Part shown: positions 45,258 to 54,163 of the stretch, in pieces
Layout: the number at the start of each line of letters is the position of its first letter
How positions within the stretch are numbered: position 1 is the first letter of the stretch
NCBI RefSeq assembly: GCF_036346875.1
Contig: NZ_CP107852.1
Coordinates: 7,626,001 to 7,690,000, forward strand
Origin: Nocardia sp. NBC_00508
GTDB taxonomy: Bacteria; Actinomycetota; Actinomycetes; Mycobacteriales; Mycobacteriaceae
Direction of reading: 5' to 3'
Length of the DNA stretch: 64,000 nt
Translations under genes and position numbers: made by a program
The notes under the pieces: generated by a model
The model's input: only the letters and a program-made list of their open reading frames with translations
What the model was told of the DNA's origin: nothing
Database searches by the model: none

Positions 45258-45551
45258 GTGCCGAAGCCCTATCCCCGTGAGTTCCGCGACGATGTCGTGC
45301 GTGTGGCTCGCAATCGCGACGATGGTGTGACGCTGGAGCAGATCGCCGCCGATTTCGGGATCCACCCGATGACGCTGTCGAAATGGATGCGTCAGGCCGA
45401 CGTCGACGAGGGAACCAAACCGGGCACCAGCACGAGCGAGTCGGCCGAGCTGCGGGCGGCGAAACGGCGAATCCGGTTGCTGGAGCAGGAGAACGAGGTC
45501 CTCAAACGGGCCGCCGCTTATTTCGCGCAGGCGAACCTGCCGGGAAAATGA
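45258..45551 (+). CDS. IS3-family OrfA (transposase HTH subunit)
   Basis: A 97-aa protein. GTG at 45258 has GGAAGGA seven bases upstream and gives the usual beginning PKPYPREFRDDVV. A helix-turn-helix (VTLEQIAADFGIHPMTLSKW) is followed by a leucine-zipper-like helix (RIRLLEQENEVLKRAAAYF). OrfA binds the terminal repeats and, alone, limits transposition. The last codons are CCG GGA AAA TGA, with the heptamer G GGA AAA in the correct phase for -1 slippage into orfB. Confidence 0.9.
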   Translation: MPKPYPREFRDDVVRVARNRDDGVTLEQIAADFGIHPMTLSKWMRQADVDEGTKPGTSTSESAELRAAKRRIRLLEQENEVLKRAAAYFAQANLPGK

Positions 45552-46420
45552 TCTACCCGCTCGTCCGCGAGCTGGCCGAAGACGGGATCCCCGTCACGGT
45601 GACGTGCCGGGTGCTGAAACTGGCTCGTCAGCCGTACTACCGATGGCTGGCCGAACCGGTCACTGCCGCCGAACTCGACCAGGCGTATCGGGCCAACGCG
45701 CTGTTCGACGCCCATCGCGACGATCCCGAATTCGGGTACCGATTTCTCGCCGACGAGGCCCGCGCCGCCGGTGAACCGATGGCCGACCGCACTGCATGGC
45801 GGATCTGTTCGGCCCAGGGCTGGTGGAGTGCGTTCGGCAAGAAGCGACGCGGAAAGGGCAAGGCCGGCCCGCCGGTCCACGATGACCTGGTCCAACGCGA
45901 CTTCACCGCTGAGGCTCCGAATCGGTTGTGGCTGGCCGACATTTCCGAACATCAGACAGGCGAGGGCAAGCTCTACATTTGTGCGGTCAAGGACGTCTAT
46001 TCCAACCGGATCGTCGGCTACTCCATCGACTCACGCATGAAATCGGCGCTGGCGGTGCACGCGCTCAACAATGCGGTGGCTCGCCGTGGCGAGGTGGCCG
46101 GTTGCATTCTGCACACCGACCGCGGATCGCAATTTCGCAGCCGGAAATTCGTGCGAGCCCTGACTCGTCACGGCATGGCCGGGTCGATGGGCCGTGTCGG
46201 CGCGGCCGGTGACAATGCCGCCATGGAGAGTTTCTTCGCGCTGCTGCAGAAGAATGTCCTCGACCGCCGATCCTGGTGCAGCCGTGAGGAATTGCGCATC
46301 GCGATCGTCACCTGGATCGAACGGACCTACCACCGCCGCCGACGCCAAGCTACCCTCGGCCGTTTGACGCCGGTCCAATACGAGACCATCATGACCCCAC
46401 CGGCCAGTCAGGCCGCGTGA
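45548..46420 (+). CDS. IS3-family OrfB (DDE transposase)
   Basis: A 290-aa integrase-type catalytic subunit. It has an HTH_21-like N terminus (YYRWLAEP), then the DDE triad: Asp in LWLADISEH, Asp in LHTDRGSQF and Glu in AAMESFFALLQ, followed by the YHRRRRQATLG C-terminal signature of IS3 elements. It is complete and appears functional. ATG at 45548 overlaps the orfA stop (ATGA), and the frame is -1 to orfA, so the active OrfAB fusion should arise by frameshifting at 45542-45548. Confidence 0.93.
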   Translation: MIYPLVRELAEDGIPVTVTCRVLKLARQPYYRWLAEPVTAAELDQAYRANALFDAHRDDPEFGYRFLADEARAAGEPMADRTAWRICSAQGWWSAFGKKRRGKGKAGPPVHDDLVQRDFTAEAPNRLWLADISEHQTGEGKLYICAVKDVYSNRIVGYSIDSRMKSALAVHALNNAVARRGEVAGCILHTDRGSQFRSRKFVRALTRHGMAGSMGRVGAAGDNAAMESFFALLQKNVLDRRSWCSREELRIAIVTWIERTYHRRRRQATLGRLTPVQYETIMTPPASQAA

Positions 46421-46452
46421 TCGAATCTGTCACCCGATCGTGCAGCAGTCCC

Positions 46453-46773
46453 CCGAGGTGTTCAACGCTGATGCGTTGGTCCAGTCGCGGCTTTCGTAGG
46501 TTTGGGCGGAAACACCAAGCTTTTCAGCCATCTCCCTCAACGCCGTGATGATCTGACCTCCCCCATCGCGGACCTCGGACCACCCTGCGGAGAAGTCGGT
46601 CGCTGCGCCGCCAGACCAGCCCCGTCGAGCAAAGCCGCGACGTCCTGAGCTACGGACCGAAGGGCGGACTGCAAGGATTCCGCTAGCTCGTAGGTGTATT
46701 GCCCCACCTCTCTAACCTCCTCTGGCACAACCGAAATGCTTGCGCCGGAGGTTGAAGCTCCCCCATCAGTCAT
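46453..46773 (-). pseudogene. WXG100 (ESAT-6-like) protein, frameshifted and cut by IS3
   Basis: From ATG 46773 the frame encodes VPEEVREVGQYTYELAESLQ and QDVAALLDG. At 46620-46623 (GGGG) the frame breaks, and the continuation in another frame reads WSGGAATDFSAGW, REMAEKLGVSAQTYESRDW and NASALNTSG, ending at the IS3 right repeat. WSG is the WXG turn. The family has about 100-105 residues, so only the last few codons and the stop were displaced. Two lesions, a frameshift and an insertion, mark a dead secreted ESX-type substrate gene. Confidence 0.75.
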
Positions 46774-47469
46774 GGCTGGACCGTAGCGATCACCTCCAGG
46801 GGTGTCAATCCCGCTGCGTAATGCAACGCAACACCACGTCCGACACCGCTCGCTCAACCACACGGTGTCGTACTGATCAGCCCCTCAGATGGGATACGTA
46901 CTCACGATGACCAAGCGTTTCCCAGTTGCCCATGTTTCGCGTGTCCTGCCGAGGGCACAAACCGGCGACAGCATTTCCGCAGGTCAACGGGATTTTCAAG
47001 ATAATCCCCAAAATGACCATATCGAGAAATCCCAGGTCAGATGCGGTCCTCCTGTGCGCCGTGTAGGGCACATCGAACATGGGAACGCGCAACGCGGAAT
47101 GCGGCCTCCCGCGCGGAACAATCCGGCCGACCGAGACACGAGCCGTCACACCAGCCCCTTCGATCAATGGCGGCCCGCTTCATCGAACTTGTTGCAAGAT
47201 AACAATATTTCGCCTATTGGCCTGGCGTGTGAGTAGCGCGGACGCCGATCCTCTTCGCTGCGCTGACAGACCGCGGGCAAGAGGGCGAAGGTGTCAGCAC
47301 CCGTGCCTCGGCATGTTGGTTTGCTTGCGGCCCAACGTTATCGGTTTCCGTGCCCCGCATGGGCCGGGGGTGATAGCTTGGGGCGGGTATTGATCATCAG
47401 TCGGCTGTCGTAGGCGGGAGGGTCTACGAACCGTGGTGGCCAGGTTCGTTCGTTCGAGGTGGGGTGGAT
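46774..47469. other. Gene-poor 0.7-kb stretch before the effector/STAND pair
   Basis: This region is clearly more AT-rich than its neighbours. Several short open frames exist on both strands, but none has a ribosome site with a recognisable or compositionally coherent product. TTGCAA (47192-47197) and TATTGG (47215-47220) are 17 bases apart and could be a weak promoter for the downstream pair. Nothing else is supportable. Confidence 0.5.
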
Positions 47470-47853
47470 ATGGATCCGGTGTCGGTCGGTCTCGCTGCGG
47501 CTGTGTTGTTGGCGTCGAAGTTCGGTGAGGGCTTTGCGCAAGACGCAGGAACGAGTGGATGGAACGCGGTGAATCGCTTACGGGCGGTGATCGCGCGGAA
47601 GTTCCGTGGTGATGCCGAAACCGAAAGCGCGGTAGCGGCTTTGGAGGCATCTCCGGTCGAGGCGAACCGGTCGGATGTGGCAATGCGGATCACTGCCGCG
47701 GCTCGATCGGACGTAGTGTTCGCTGCCGAGATCGAACGGCTCGTGTCGCTGGCCAGCGAAGACCGAGGCGTGAACAGCTTCGTGGCACAAGCGTTCGACA
47801 ATGCCAAGCAAGCCAATATTCGAGGCGACAACTTCGGCTCCATCAACCTCTGA
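47470..47853 (+). CDS. Small helical putative effector with C-terminal amyloid-like motif
   Basis: A 127-aa protein. ATG at 47470 has GAGGT upstream; GTG 47464 is an alternative. The N terminus MDPVSVGLAAAVLLASKFG is a hydrophobic, Ala-rich helix, followed by amphipathic helices (residues 25-110). The last 14 residues, QANIRGDNFGSINL, match QVNIAGNNAGTINM at residues 14-27 of the next protein (8 of 14 identical, most others conservative). The layout of a helical domain plus a C-terminal short Asn/Gly motif, shared with the N terminus of an adjacent STAND receptor, is that of bacterial amyloid signalling (BASS) pairs. There the partner is often a Bell-type domain likened to fungal HeLo/HELL membrane-killing domains. 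Toxicity is inferred. Confidence 0.72.
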   Translation: MDPVSVGLAAAVLLASKFGEGFAQDAGTSGWNAVNRLRAVIARKFRGDAETESAVAALEASPVEANRSDVAMRITAAARSDVVFAAEIERLVSLASEDRGVNSFVAQAFDNAKQANIRGDNFGSINL

Positions 47854-47857
47854 CGCT

Positions 47858-50800
47858 ATGGCAGAGTTTCATCCGAAGGCCGAAGGACATGGCCGCCAGG
47901 TGAACATCGCGGGCAACAATGCCGGCACGATCAACATGGCGACAGTGCAGCAGGTCGGCGAGGGAAACACCCAGATCGTCTACAGCTATACCGCGGGAAC
48001 GTGGACCGATGGTGTGGCTCCGCCCCCGCTGGTCGATATTTCCGGAACGATCACATCGCCCTATCGTGGGTTGGCGGCCTTCGAGGAGCGTGACGCCGGG
48101 TTGTTCTTCGGCCGCGAAGGCGCCGCCACCGAAGTGCTGGATCGGATGTCGCGTCAGCTGCAAGGACCGGGGCTGATGGTGGTATCCGGGGTCTCCGGGG
48201 CGGGGAAGTCCTCGCTGTTGCGTGCCGGTGTGCTACCACGTCTTCGCGGTGCAGGCCTGCAATCCGGGCCGGGCTCCCGGTCGTGGCCGTGTGTGGTGTT
48301 CACGCCGGGCCACGCCCCGTTGGATCAGCTGGCAACGCGAGTAGCGGCGGTGGCTGGCGTCGATGCGGCATCGGTTAGGCACGGACTTGATGGTGATCCG
48401 TCCCTGTTCTCATTGACCGCAGGTCAGGCGGCCATGGCGGGATCCACGGGCGATCCGAACGAGCCGGAGTCGGCTGAGTCGGCACGGTTATTGCTGGTGG
48501 TGGATCAGTTCGAGCAACTGTTCACGCAGTGTCAGGACGAGGCTCAGCGTCGAGACTTCATCACCGCCCTGTATGCCGCCACGACCGGTCGCCGAAACGA
48601 CTCGGCTGCACCCGCGTTGGTGGTGTTGGTGGTGCGCGCCGACTTCGAAGCCCGCTGTGCGGACTACCCCGAGCTGACCGATGCGGTTCAGAACCGTTAC
48701 CTGGTGACCTCGCTGACTCGGCGGCAACTGCGCTTGGCGATCACCGAACCGGCCAAGCGGGCCGGGTCACAGGTGGAGGATGAACTCGTCGAGCTGCTGC
48801 TGAACGATATGGAAAGCCGGGTGTCCGCCACAGCCTCAGGTCATCTCCTCGACCCGGTGTCCGGTGCCGGTGTGCTGCCGTTGCTGTCACATGCCCTGGA
48901 TAGGGCGTGGCGAAGCCGCGTCGGTGAGCGGCTCACTGTCGCCGACTACGAGCGGGCCGGTGGCATCGAACGTGCCGTTGCCGACAGCGCTCAGCACACC
49001 TATGACCGTTTGACCCCAGCGCAACAGGTCGCGGCCAGACAGGTTTTCATTCGGCTGATTGCGACCGCTGCGGACGGGACCGACACAGCTGATCGGGCGG
49101 GGCGAGCCGATCTGACGCATGGCAAAGCTGACCACGAAGCGCGGGACGTGGAAACGGTGGTGGAGGCGTTCGTCGCCGAACGACTGCTCACAATGGCCGC
49201 AGATACCGTCGAGATCAGCCATGAGGTACTGCTCACCGCCTGGCCGCTACTGCGCGACACCTGGCTCGCGGAAACCCATGCCGACCGCATCGTGCGCACC
49301 CGGCTGCGCGCAGCCGCCGATGAATGGGCCGGTGACGACCACGATCCTTCCTACTTGTACGCGGGCAGTGTGCTGGAGGCTGCGACCGCGACCGCTGCCC
49401 GCTCCGCCACCGACCCGGATCGCCACCCACCGCTCAGCCGGGATGAGCACGCATTCCTGGACGCGAGCAACCGGGCACACCGCCGTCGTGTCCATGTCCG
49501 ACGTGGCATCGCGGCCTTGGTCGTCAGCCTGACTGTCGTCCTCGGTGTGGTCGCCACCATCGCGTATACAGCCGCGCGCACGGCGGCCCATCAGCGCAAT
49601 ATCGCGATCGCCCGCGAGTTGGTCAGCGAAAGCGAGCTCCTCGGGGACACCGACCCCACTGCTTCCAGGCTGAAAGCCCTGGCGGCCTGGAAGATCCATC
49701 CTTCTCCCGAGACGCGGTACGCGGTGCTGCTCGCGGGGAGCCGCCCCGGGATCCTGGACGGGCACTCGGGCGAGGTTCTATCGGTGGCTTTCACCCAGGA
49801 CGGCGAGACGTTGGCCACCGGAAGCCAGCAAGGTGCGGCGTTGTGGGACGTATCGAGCCATGACCCGACAGCCGATCTGCCCATCGACGTCGCGGGTGCT
49901 TCGGTGGCGGCGAGTCCGGACGGTGGGACCCTCGCCATCAGCAGCGACCAGCAGGGCACCGTTCTCTGGGATGTACTCGGTCATCGACGCATCGGCAACC
50001 TCATCGACAGATCGGTTGTGTCGATGGCATTCAGTGCGGACGGTAGAATTCTCGCCACCAGCAGCGGTGACTCGGTGCAACTGTGGGATGTGCCTGGGCG
50101 CCGTGAGATCGGCACACCACTCGCCTTCCACGGCGTCAATGCGATCGCGTTCAGTGCGGACGGTACGACCCTCGCGGCTGGCGCTGGCGACGGGACGGTA
50201 TATCTGTGGGATGTGTCCGGCCAGCACCAGATCGGCAACCCGATCTCGACCGGCGAGGCAGCTCACATCTCGGTCACCGCGGTGGCGCTGTCCCCGGATG
50301 GCAGGACTCTCGCGACGGGTAATCGCGATGCCACCGTGGAGATGTGGGATGTCACCGATCAGCGTCTGATCGCAAATCTGATCAGGGCCGACGGACAATT
50401 CATCGGACGCGTCGACAGAAGCTCTGTCTCGTCGATTGTATTCAGTCCCAATGGGAAAACGCTAGCCACCGCAAGCAAGCACAATTACGCAGTACGAATG
50501 TGGAACGTCGCCACGCACCAAGAGGTTGGTGGCGCCCTCAGCGGCCACCATGAGACAGTCCACGCGATGGCGTTCAGCCCGGACGGCAAGACCCTCGCCA
50601 CCGGAAGTGGTGATCGCACGGTGCGATTGTGGGACGTACGCGGCCGTAATCTCCACACCCCGTTGTCCGACGACGGCAATGGCAATCCCGGCCCGACCCT
50701 CGCGTTCAGTCCAGACGGTCGGACGCTCGCGAGCCCCGGCAGCGGCGGCAACAAGGTAGTACAACTGTGGGATGTCATCAACCGCCGCCGTGTAGGCGGC

Positions 50801-51709
50801 CCCCTCGTCGGCCACGGCGACGTCGCGTCAGTGGCGTTCAGCCCGGACGGGAAAATCCTCGCCACCGGCAGCTACGACAACACGGTACGACTGTGGAACG
50901 TGGAAACCCAACAGCAGATCGGCGACCCACTCACAGGCACCGACACCGGTGGGATCTCATCGATGGCGTTCAGCCCGGATGGGAAAAACCTCGCCACGGG
51001 TAGCCGCGGCGGCACGGTACAACTGTGGAATGTAGACACCCAACACCAGATCGGCGACCCACTAGGCACCGACACCGGTTGGATCTGGTCGATGGCGTTC
51101 AGCCCGAACGGCAGAAACCTCGCGACCGGCAGTGGCGATATCTTGGGCCACGGCATGGTGCGAATGTGGGATGTGCCCGGCCGCCACGAGTTAGGCGAGC
51201 CACTGCGATTCGGGGAACCGAATTCCGGCGCCTACAGCTGGGTCCTGTCGTTGACGTTCAGTGCGGACGGCGAAACACTCACCACCGCCGGCGGCGACGG
51301 AAAGATTCGAGTGTGGGACGTATCCGGCCACCATCAGATCGGCAACTCACTCACCGACGACAAAGGTGCGGCAGCACAGGTCACCATGGCGGCGTTCAGC
51401 CACGACAATTCCGTGCTTGCCACCAGTGACATTTTCGGTGCCGTGCGGCTGTGGGATGTGCCCGGACACCACTCTCTCGGTGACGTACTGATCGGTCGGT
51501 ACGGATCGGGCAAATCATTGGCGTTCACCCCGGACGACACCACCCTCGCCGTCGGCGGTGAAGGTGTGGACCTATGGGATGTCGGCCCCGTTATCGACGT
51601 CGACGCCGTCGCGAGGCGCCTGTGCACCGAATCACGTGAGTTGTTCACGCCCGACGAGTGGGCGTTGGATATCCCAGCGGAAGTGTCGTACGAACAAATC
51701 TGCTCCTGA
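47858..51709 (+). CDS. nSTAND1 ATPase with WD40 propellers and N-terminal amyloid-like motif
   Basis: A 1283-aa STAND receptor. Residues 14-27 carry QVNIAGNNAGTINM, shared with the upstream protein. SPYRGLAAFEERDAGLFFGR (68-87) is the nSTAND1 hallmark. Walker A is GVSGAGKSS (111-119) and Walker B is LLLVVDQFEQLF (about 210). A single transmembrane helix lies near 548-570. The C terminus has 14 WD40 repeats ending in xLWDV or xMWNV, enough for two seven-bladed propellers that would sense a ligand. ATG 47858 lies four bases after the upstream stop. The model is that ligand binding to the propellers drives oligomerisation, which templates the motif of the small effector. The target and trigger are unknown. 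Confidence 0.88.
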   Translation: MAEFHPKAEGHGRQVNIAGNNAGTINMATVQQVGEGNTQIVYSYTAGTWTDGVAPPPLVDISGTITSPYRGLAAFEERDAGLFFGREGAATEVLDRMSRQLQGPGLMVVSGVSGAGKSSLLRAGVLPRLRGAGLQSGPGSRSWPCVVFTPGHAPLDQLATRVAAVAGVDAASVRHGLDGDPSLFSLTAGQAAMAGSTGDPNEPESAESARLLLVVDQFEQLFTQCQDEAQRRDFITALYAATTGRRNDSAAPALVVLVVRADFEARCADYPELTDAVQNRYLVTSLTRRQLRLAITEPAKRAGSQVEDELVELLLNDMESRVSATASGHLLDPVSGAGVLPLLSHALDRAWRSRVGERLTVADYERAGGIERAVADSAQHTYDRLTPAQQVAARQVFIRLIATAADGTDTADRAGRADLTHGKADHEARDVETVVEAFVAERLLTMAADTVEISHEVLLTAWPLLRDTWLAETHADRIVRTRLRAAADEWAGDDHDPSYLYAGSVLEAATATAARSATDPDRHPPLSRDEHAFLDASNRAHRRRVHVRRGIAALVVSLTVVLGVVATIAYTAARTAAHQRNIAIARELVSESELLGDTDPTASRLKALAAWKIHPSPETRYAVLLAGSRPGILDGHSGEVLSVAFTQDGETLATGSQQGAALWDVSSHDPTADLPIDVAGASVAASPDGGTLAISSDQQGTVLWDVLGHRRIGNLIDRSVVSMAFSADGRILATSSGDSVQLWDVPGRREIGTPLAFHGVNAIAFSADGTTLAAGAGDGTVYLWDVSGQHQIGNPISTGEAAHISVTAVALSPDGRTLATGNRDATVEMWDVTDQRLIANLIRADGQFIGRVDRSSVSSIVFSPNGKTLATASKHNYAVRMWNVATHQEVGGALSGHHETVHAMAFSPDGKTLATGSGDRTVRLWDVRGRNLHTPLSDDGNGNPGPTLAFSPDGRTLASPGSGGNKVVQLWDVINRRRVGGPLVGHGDVASVAFSPDGKILATGSYDNTVRLWNVETQQQIGDPLTGTDTGGISSMAFSPDGKNLATGSRGGTVQLWNVDTQHQIGDPLGTDTGWIWSMAFSPNGRNLATGSGDILGHGMVRMWDVPGRHELGEPLRFGEPNSGAYSWVLSLTFSADGETLTTAGGDGKIRVWDVSGHHQIGNSLTDDKGAAAQVTMAAFSHDNSVLATSDIFGAVRLWDVPGHHSLGDVLIGRYGSGKSLAFTPDDTTLAVGGEGVDLWDVGPVIDVDAVARRLCTESRELFTPDEWALDIPAEVSYEQICS

Positions 51710-52054
51710 ATCACCCAACACGAGGTGGCCCGCAGCGCCGCTCCGTACGTCGGCGGGGTGGTCAGGAGGAAGCGGAGCTCGATCGGTAGCATCAACGATT
51801 CTGTTGGCATCACCTGCCGCCGCCCTTCAGGGAGCGAAGACAAAGTCGTCGCAATGGGAGACGAAACGATGCTCACCACCGGCAAATAAGCAAGGCTCCG
51901 GCTGCACCGTTCCGAGCAGCAACAAAGGAGTAGGCTCAATTCTTTCGGTGATCGATACCATCGAAATGTTACTGAACAAGTAGTAGCAGACGACGGCGAC
52001 CGAACGCTCCGCACCAGAGGATTGTCAACTGACAAGCAACCGAGGAGCAGCATC
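51710..52054. other. Intergenic region, no gene seen
   Basis: These 345 bases between the STAND gene and the aldehyde dehydrogenase hold only short incoherent frames. The last 15 bases carry the GAGGAG ribosome site of the dehydrogenase. No clear terminator hairpin or promoter was found. Confidence 0.5.
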
Positions 52055-53488
52055 ATGACAGTGGTCCAGAACTTCATCGACGGCAAGCTCGTCGACTCCG
52101 TCGGCGGTGCGACGATGGCGCTCGTCGACCCCACCACTGGCGATCAGTACGGCACCGCCCCGGCGTCCAACGAACAGGATATCGACAACGCGTACGCAGC
52201 CGCGTCCAGGGCGTTCTGCGACTGGAAACGCACTACGCCGTCGCACCGCCAGAAGGCGCTGCTCGATTTCGCCGACGAGTTGGAGAATGTCGCCGACGCG
52301 CTTGTTGCGGCCGAGGGCCGCAACACCGGCAAGCCGAACCACATCACCTTGGCCGCAGAGATCCCGCAGATGCTGGACCAGACCCGGTTCTACGCGGGGG
52401 CGGCACGGGTTCTCGAGGGCAAGTCGACCTGCGAGTACCTCGCGGGCCATACATCGTGGATTCGCCGGGAGCCGGTCGGCGTCATCGGGCAGGTGACACC
52501 GTGGAACTACCCGATGATGATGGCAATCTGGAAGTTTGTTCCCGCGATCGCGGCGGGCAACACCGTGGTGATCAAGCCGAGCGACACCACCCCGGTGACG
52601 ACGGTGATGCTGGCCGAACTGGCCTCCAAGCACCTTCCGCCAGGCGTGCTCAATGTGGTCACCGGTGACCGGGTGACCGGCGCGGCGGTGGTGGCGCATC
52701 CGACCCCGAAGATGGTGTCGATCACCGGTTCGGTGGCCGCGGGCCGCGCGGTCGCAGAGTCGGCCGGAGGCCGCCTGAAGCGCACGCATCTGGAGTTGGG
52801 CGGCAAAGCGCCGGTCATCGTGTTCCCCGACGCCGATATCGCTGCTGCCGCCGAGGGTATCGCGGCCTCGGGCTATTTCAACGCCGGGCAGGATTGCACG
52901 GCGGCCACCCGGGTGCTGGGTCACGCGTCGGTGACCGATGATTTGACCGCGGCGCTGGCCGAGCAAGCCAGCAGTGCGACAACGACGTTCGGCAAGGCCA
53001 CCGATGACGAGGACGCCTGGGTGCCACCGGTCAACAACGCCAACCAACTACAGCGCGTGCTCGCCTTCCTCGATGAGGTACCCGATCACGCTTCGGTCGT
53101 GGTCGGCGGGCACCGGCAGGGCGACCACGGGTACTACGTCGAGCCGACGGTCATCGGCGGGCTGCTCCAGTATGACCGGCTGAGCCAGAACGAGATCTTC
53201 GGCCCGGTGATCACCGTGCAGGCGTTCACCGACGAAGACGAGGCGATCCGATGGGCCAACGGCGTCGAATACGGGCTGGCGTCCTCGTTGTGGACCAAGG
53301 ACCTGTCCAGGGCGCTCCGCGTGTCGGCCGCGCTTGACTTCGGCTGTGTGTGGATCAACACCCACACCGCGCTGATCGCCGAGATGCCGCACGGCGGGTT
53401 CAAGTCGTCCGGGCACGGCAAGGACCTGTCAATGTACGGGCTGGAGGACTACACCCGCGTCAAGCATGTGATGGCCAAGATCGACTAG
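52055..53488 (+). CDS. Aldehyde dehydrogenase, gamma-aminobutyraldehyde type
   Basis: A 477-aa NAD(P)-dependent aldehyde dehydrogenase of full length. The catalytic Cys is in GYFNAGQDCTAATR near residue 286, the general-base Glu in LELGGKAPVIV near 250, and the cofactor loop in ITGSVAAGRAV near 229. The overall sequence most resembles the PatD/Prr aminobutyraldehyde dehydrogenases of putrescine catabolism, which yield 4-aminobutyrate. ATG 52055 with GAGGAG seven bases upstream is clearly better than the in-frame start 33 bases earlier. It stands alone, without polyamine genes nearby, so the substrate remains a family-level guess. Confidence 0.9.
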   Translation: MTVVQNFIDGKLVDSVGGATMALVDPTTGDQYGTAPASNEQDIDNAYAAASRAFCDWKRTTPSHRQKALLDFADELENVADALVAAEGRNTGKPNHITLAAEIPQMLDQTRFYAGAARVLEGKSTCEYLAGHTSWIRREPVGVIGQVTPWNYPMMMAIWKFVPAIAAGNTVVIKPSDTTPVTTVMLAELASKHLPPGVLNVVTGDRVTGAAVVAHPTPKMVSITGSVAAGRAVAESAGGRLKRTHLELGGKAPVIVFPDADIAAAAEGIAASGYFNAGQDCTAATRVLGHASVTDDLTAALAEQASSATTTFGKATDDEDAWVPPVNNANQLQRVLAFLDEVPDHASVVVGGHRQGDHGYYVEPTVIGGLLQYDRLSQNEIFGPVITVQAFTDEDEAIRWANGVEYGLASSLWTKDLSRALRVSAALDFGCVWINTHTALIAEMPHGGFKSSGHGKDLSMYGLEDYTRVKHVMAKID

Positions 53489-54163
53489 CTACCTACCTCT
53501 GAAAAAGTGGGTGCGTGCGTTCTCGGGGAAGTAGCGGCGATCTCTGAGCGCGCCCCGCCGCGCGAACACGCCACCGTAGGTGGCGCAGGTCTCGACGCAA
53601 CTTCCGCACCCGACGTAACCACGCACCCAACCCCTCCCGGCGCCTCAGTCATACCGCACACCCAAGGACGGGTTGTGGTGGTGGCCGTCGCCCTCGTGCA
53701 CCGGGCACAAGTAGTTCGTCCACCGCTGCGGCTCCCGCGGGAACCGGGCCGGACCCACCCGGCGAATCAGGGCGTCGGTCACGACCTCATACGAACGCCC
53801 GTGCGACGGTTGCGATTTGGCCATCGTCACCGACCCCGCTCGATCTGGGCCACTCGGCGGCGGTGAGGATGCGGGCCTGCTCGATACTGCGCCGCTGCAC
53901 CCCGCCTGGACGCCAGTCGCGGGTCAGCAGCTCGAAGGCCCTGACGCGCTCGCGCTGCTGCGACGCACGAAAGAACTGATCGCCGAAAACCAAAGCCTTC
54001 GTTCCGAGCTGGAGATCCCGCCTCCTGCTCGCGCGCTGCCCGGGCTGACACGTCCAGTGTTTGAACCACGATATCGCACACTGTCAGACCGGTCGGTATG
54101 ATACAGCTAATTGCCAGCAATGCTTAGGTTCGTGAAGGGGCCGACGATGGCGGCGAGGCGGAA
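53489..54163. other. Region between dehydrogenase and ligase genes
   Basis: Apart from the eroded minus-strand frames at 53645-53993 I see no intact gene. A plus-strand frame (53817-54101) includes a coiled-coil-like LLRRTKELIAENQSLRSEL but lies over the minus-strand frames and lacks a ribosome site. Just before the ligase, ATG 54146 opens a six-codon frame (MAARRK) whose TGA overlaps the ligase ATG, possibly the end of a lost upstream gene. Confidence 0.45.
53645..53830 (-). pseudogene. Fragment of a primase-like zinc-finger gene of a mobile element
   Basis: The 61-codon frame has SYEVVTDALIRRVG and NYLCPVHEGDGHHHNPSLGV, which resembles the CHC2-type zinc finger at the N terminus of plasmid or phage primases (C-x2-H spacing and NPSL). 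It stops just where the finger should continue. A second small frame upstream on the same strand (53787-53993) reads SIEQARILTAAE and then seems to lose one base; restoring it gives VAQIERGR and a stop overlapping this gene. Together they look like eroded genes of an integrated plasmid or phage replication module. The similarity is short, so confidence is modest. Confidence 0.4.

Larger units (their letters stand above)
45190..46452 (+). mobile_element. Complete IS3-family insertion sequence, 1263 bp
   Basis: The ends are 25-base imperfect inverted repeats: GGGACTGCTGCACGGATAGG and five more bases at 45190-45214, and its complement at 46428-46452, with two mismatches. Between them lie overlapping orfA and orfB with a GGGAAAA slippery site. 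No obvious 3-4 base target duplication flanks it (ACA left, CCG right). The right end lies inside a WXG100 gene read on the minus strand. Confidence 0.9.

Noticed and set aside
51558..51983. 141-codon plus-strand frame across the end of the STAND gene
   Set aside because: Most of it is the STAND coding sequence in another frame, and the rest has no coherent sequence or ribosome site.
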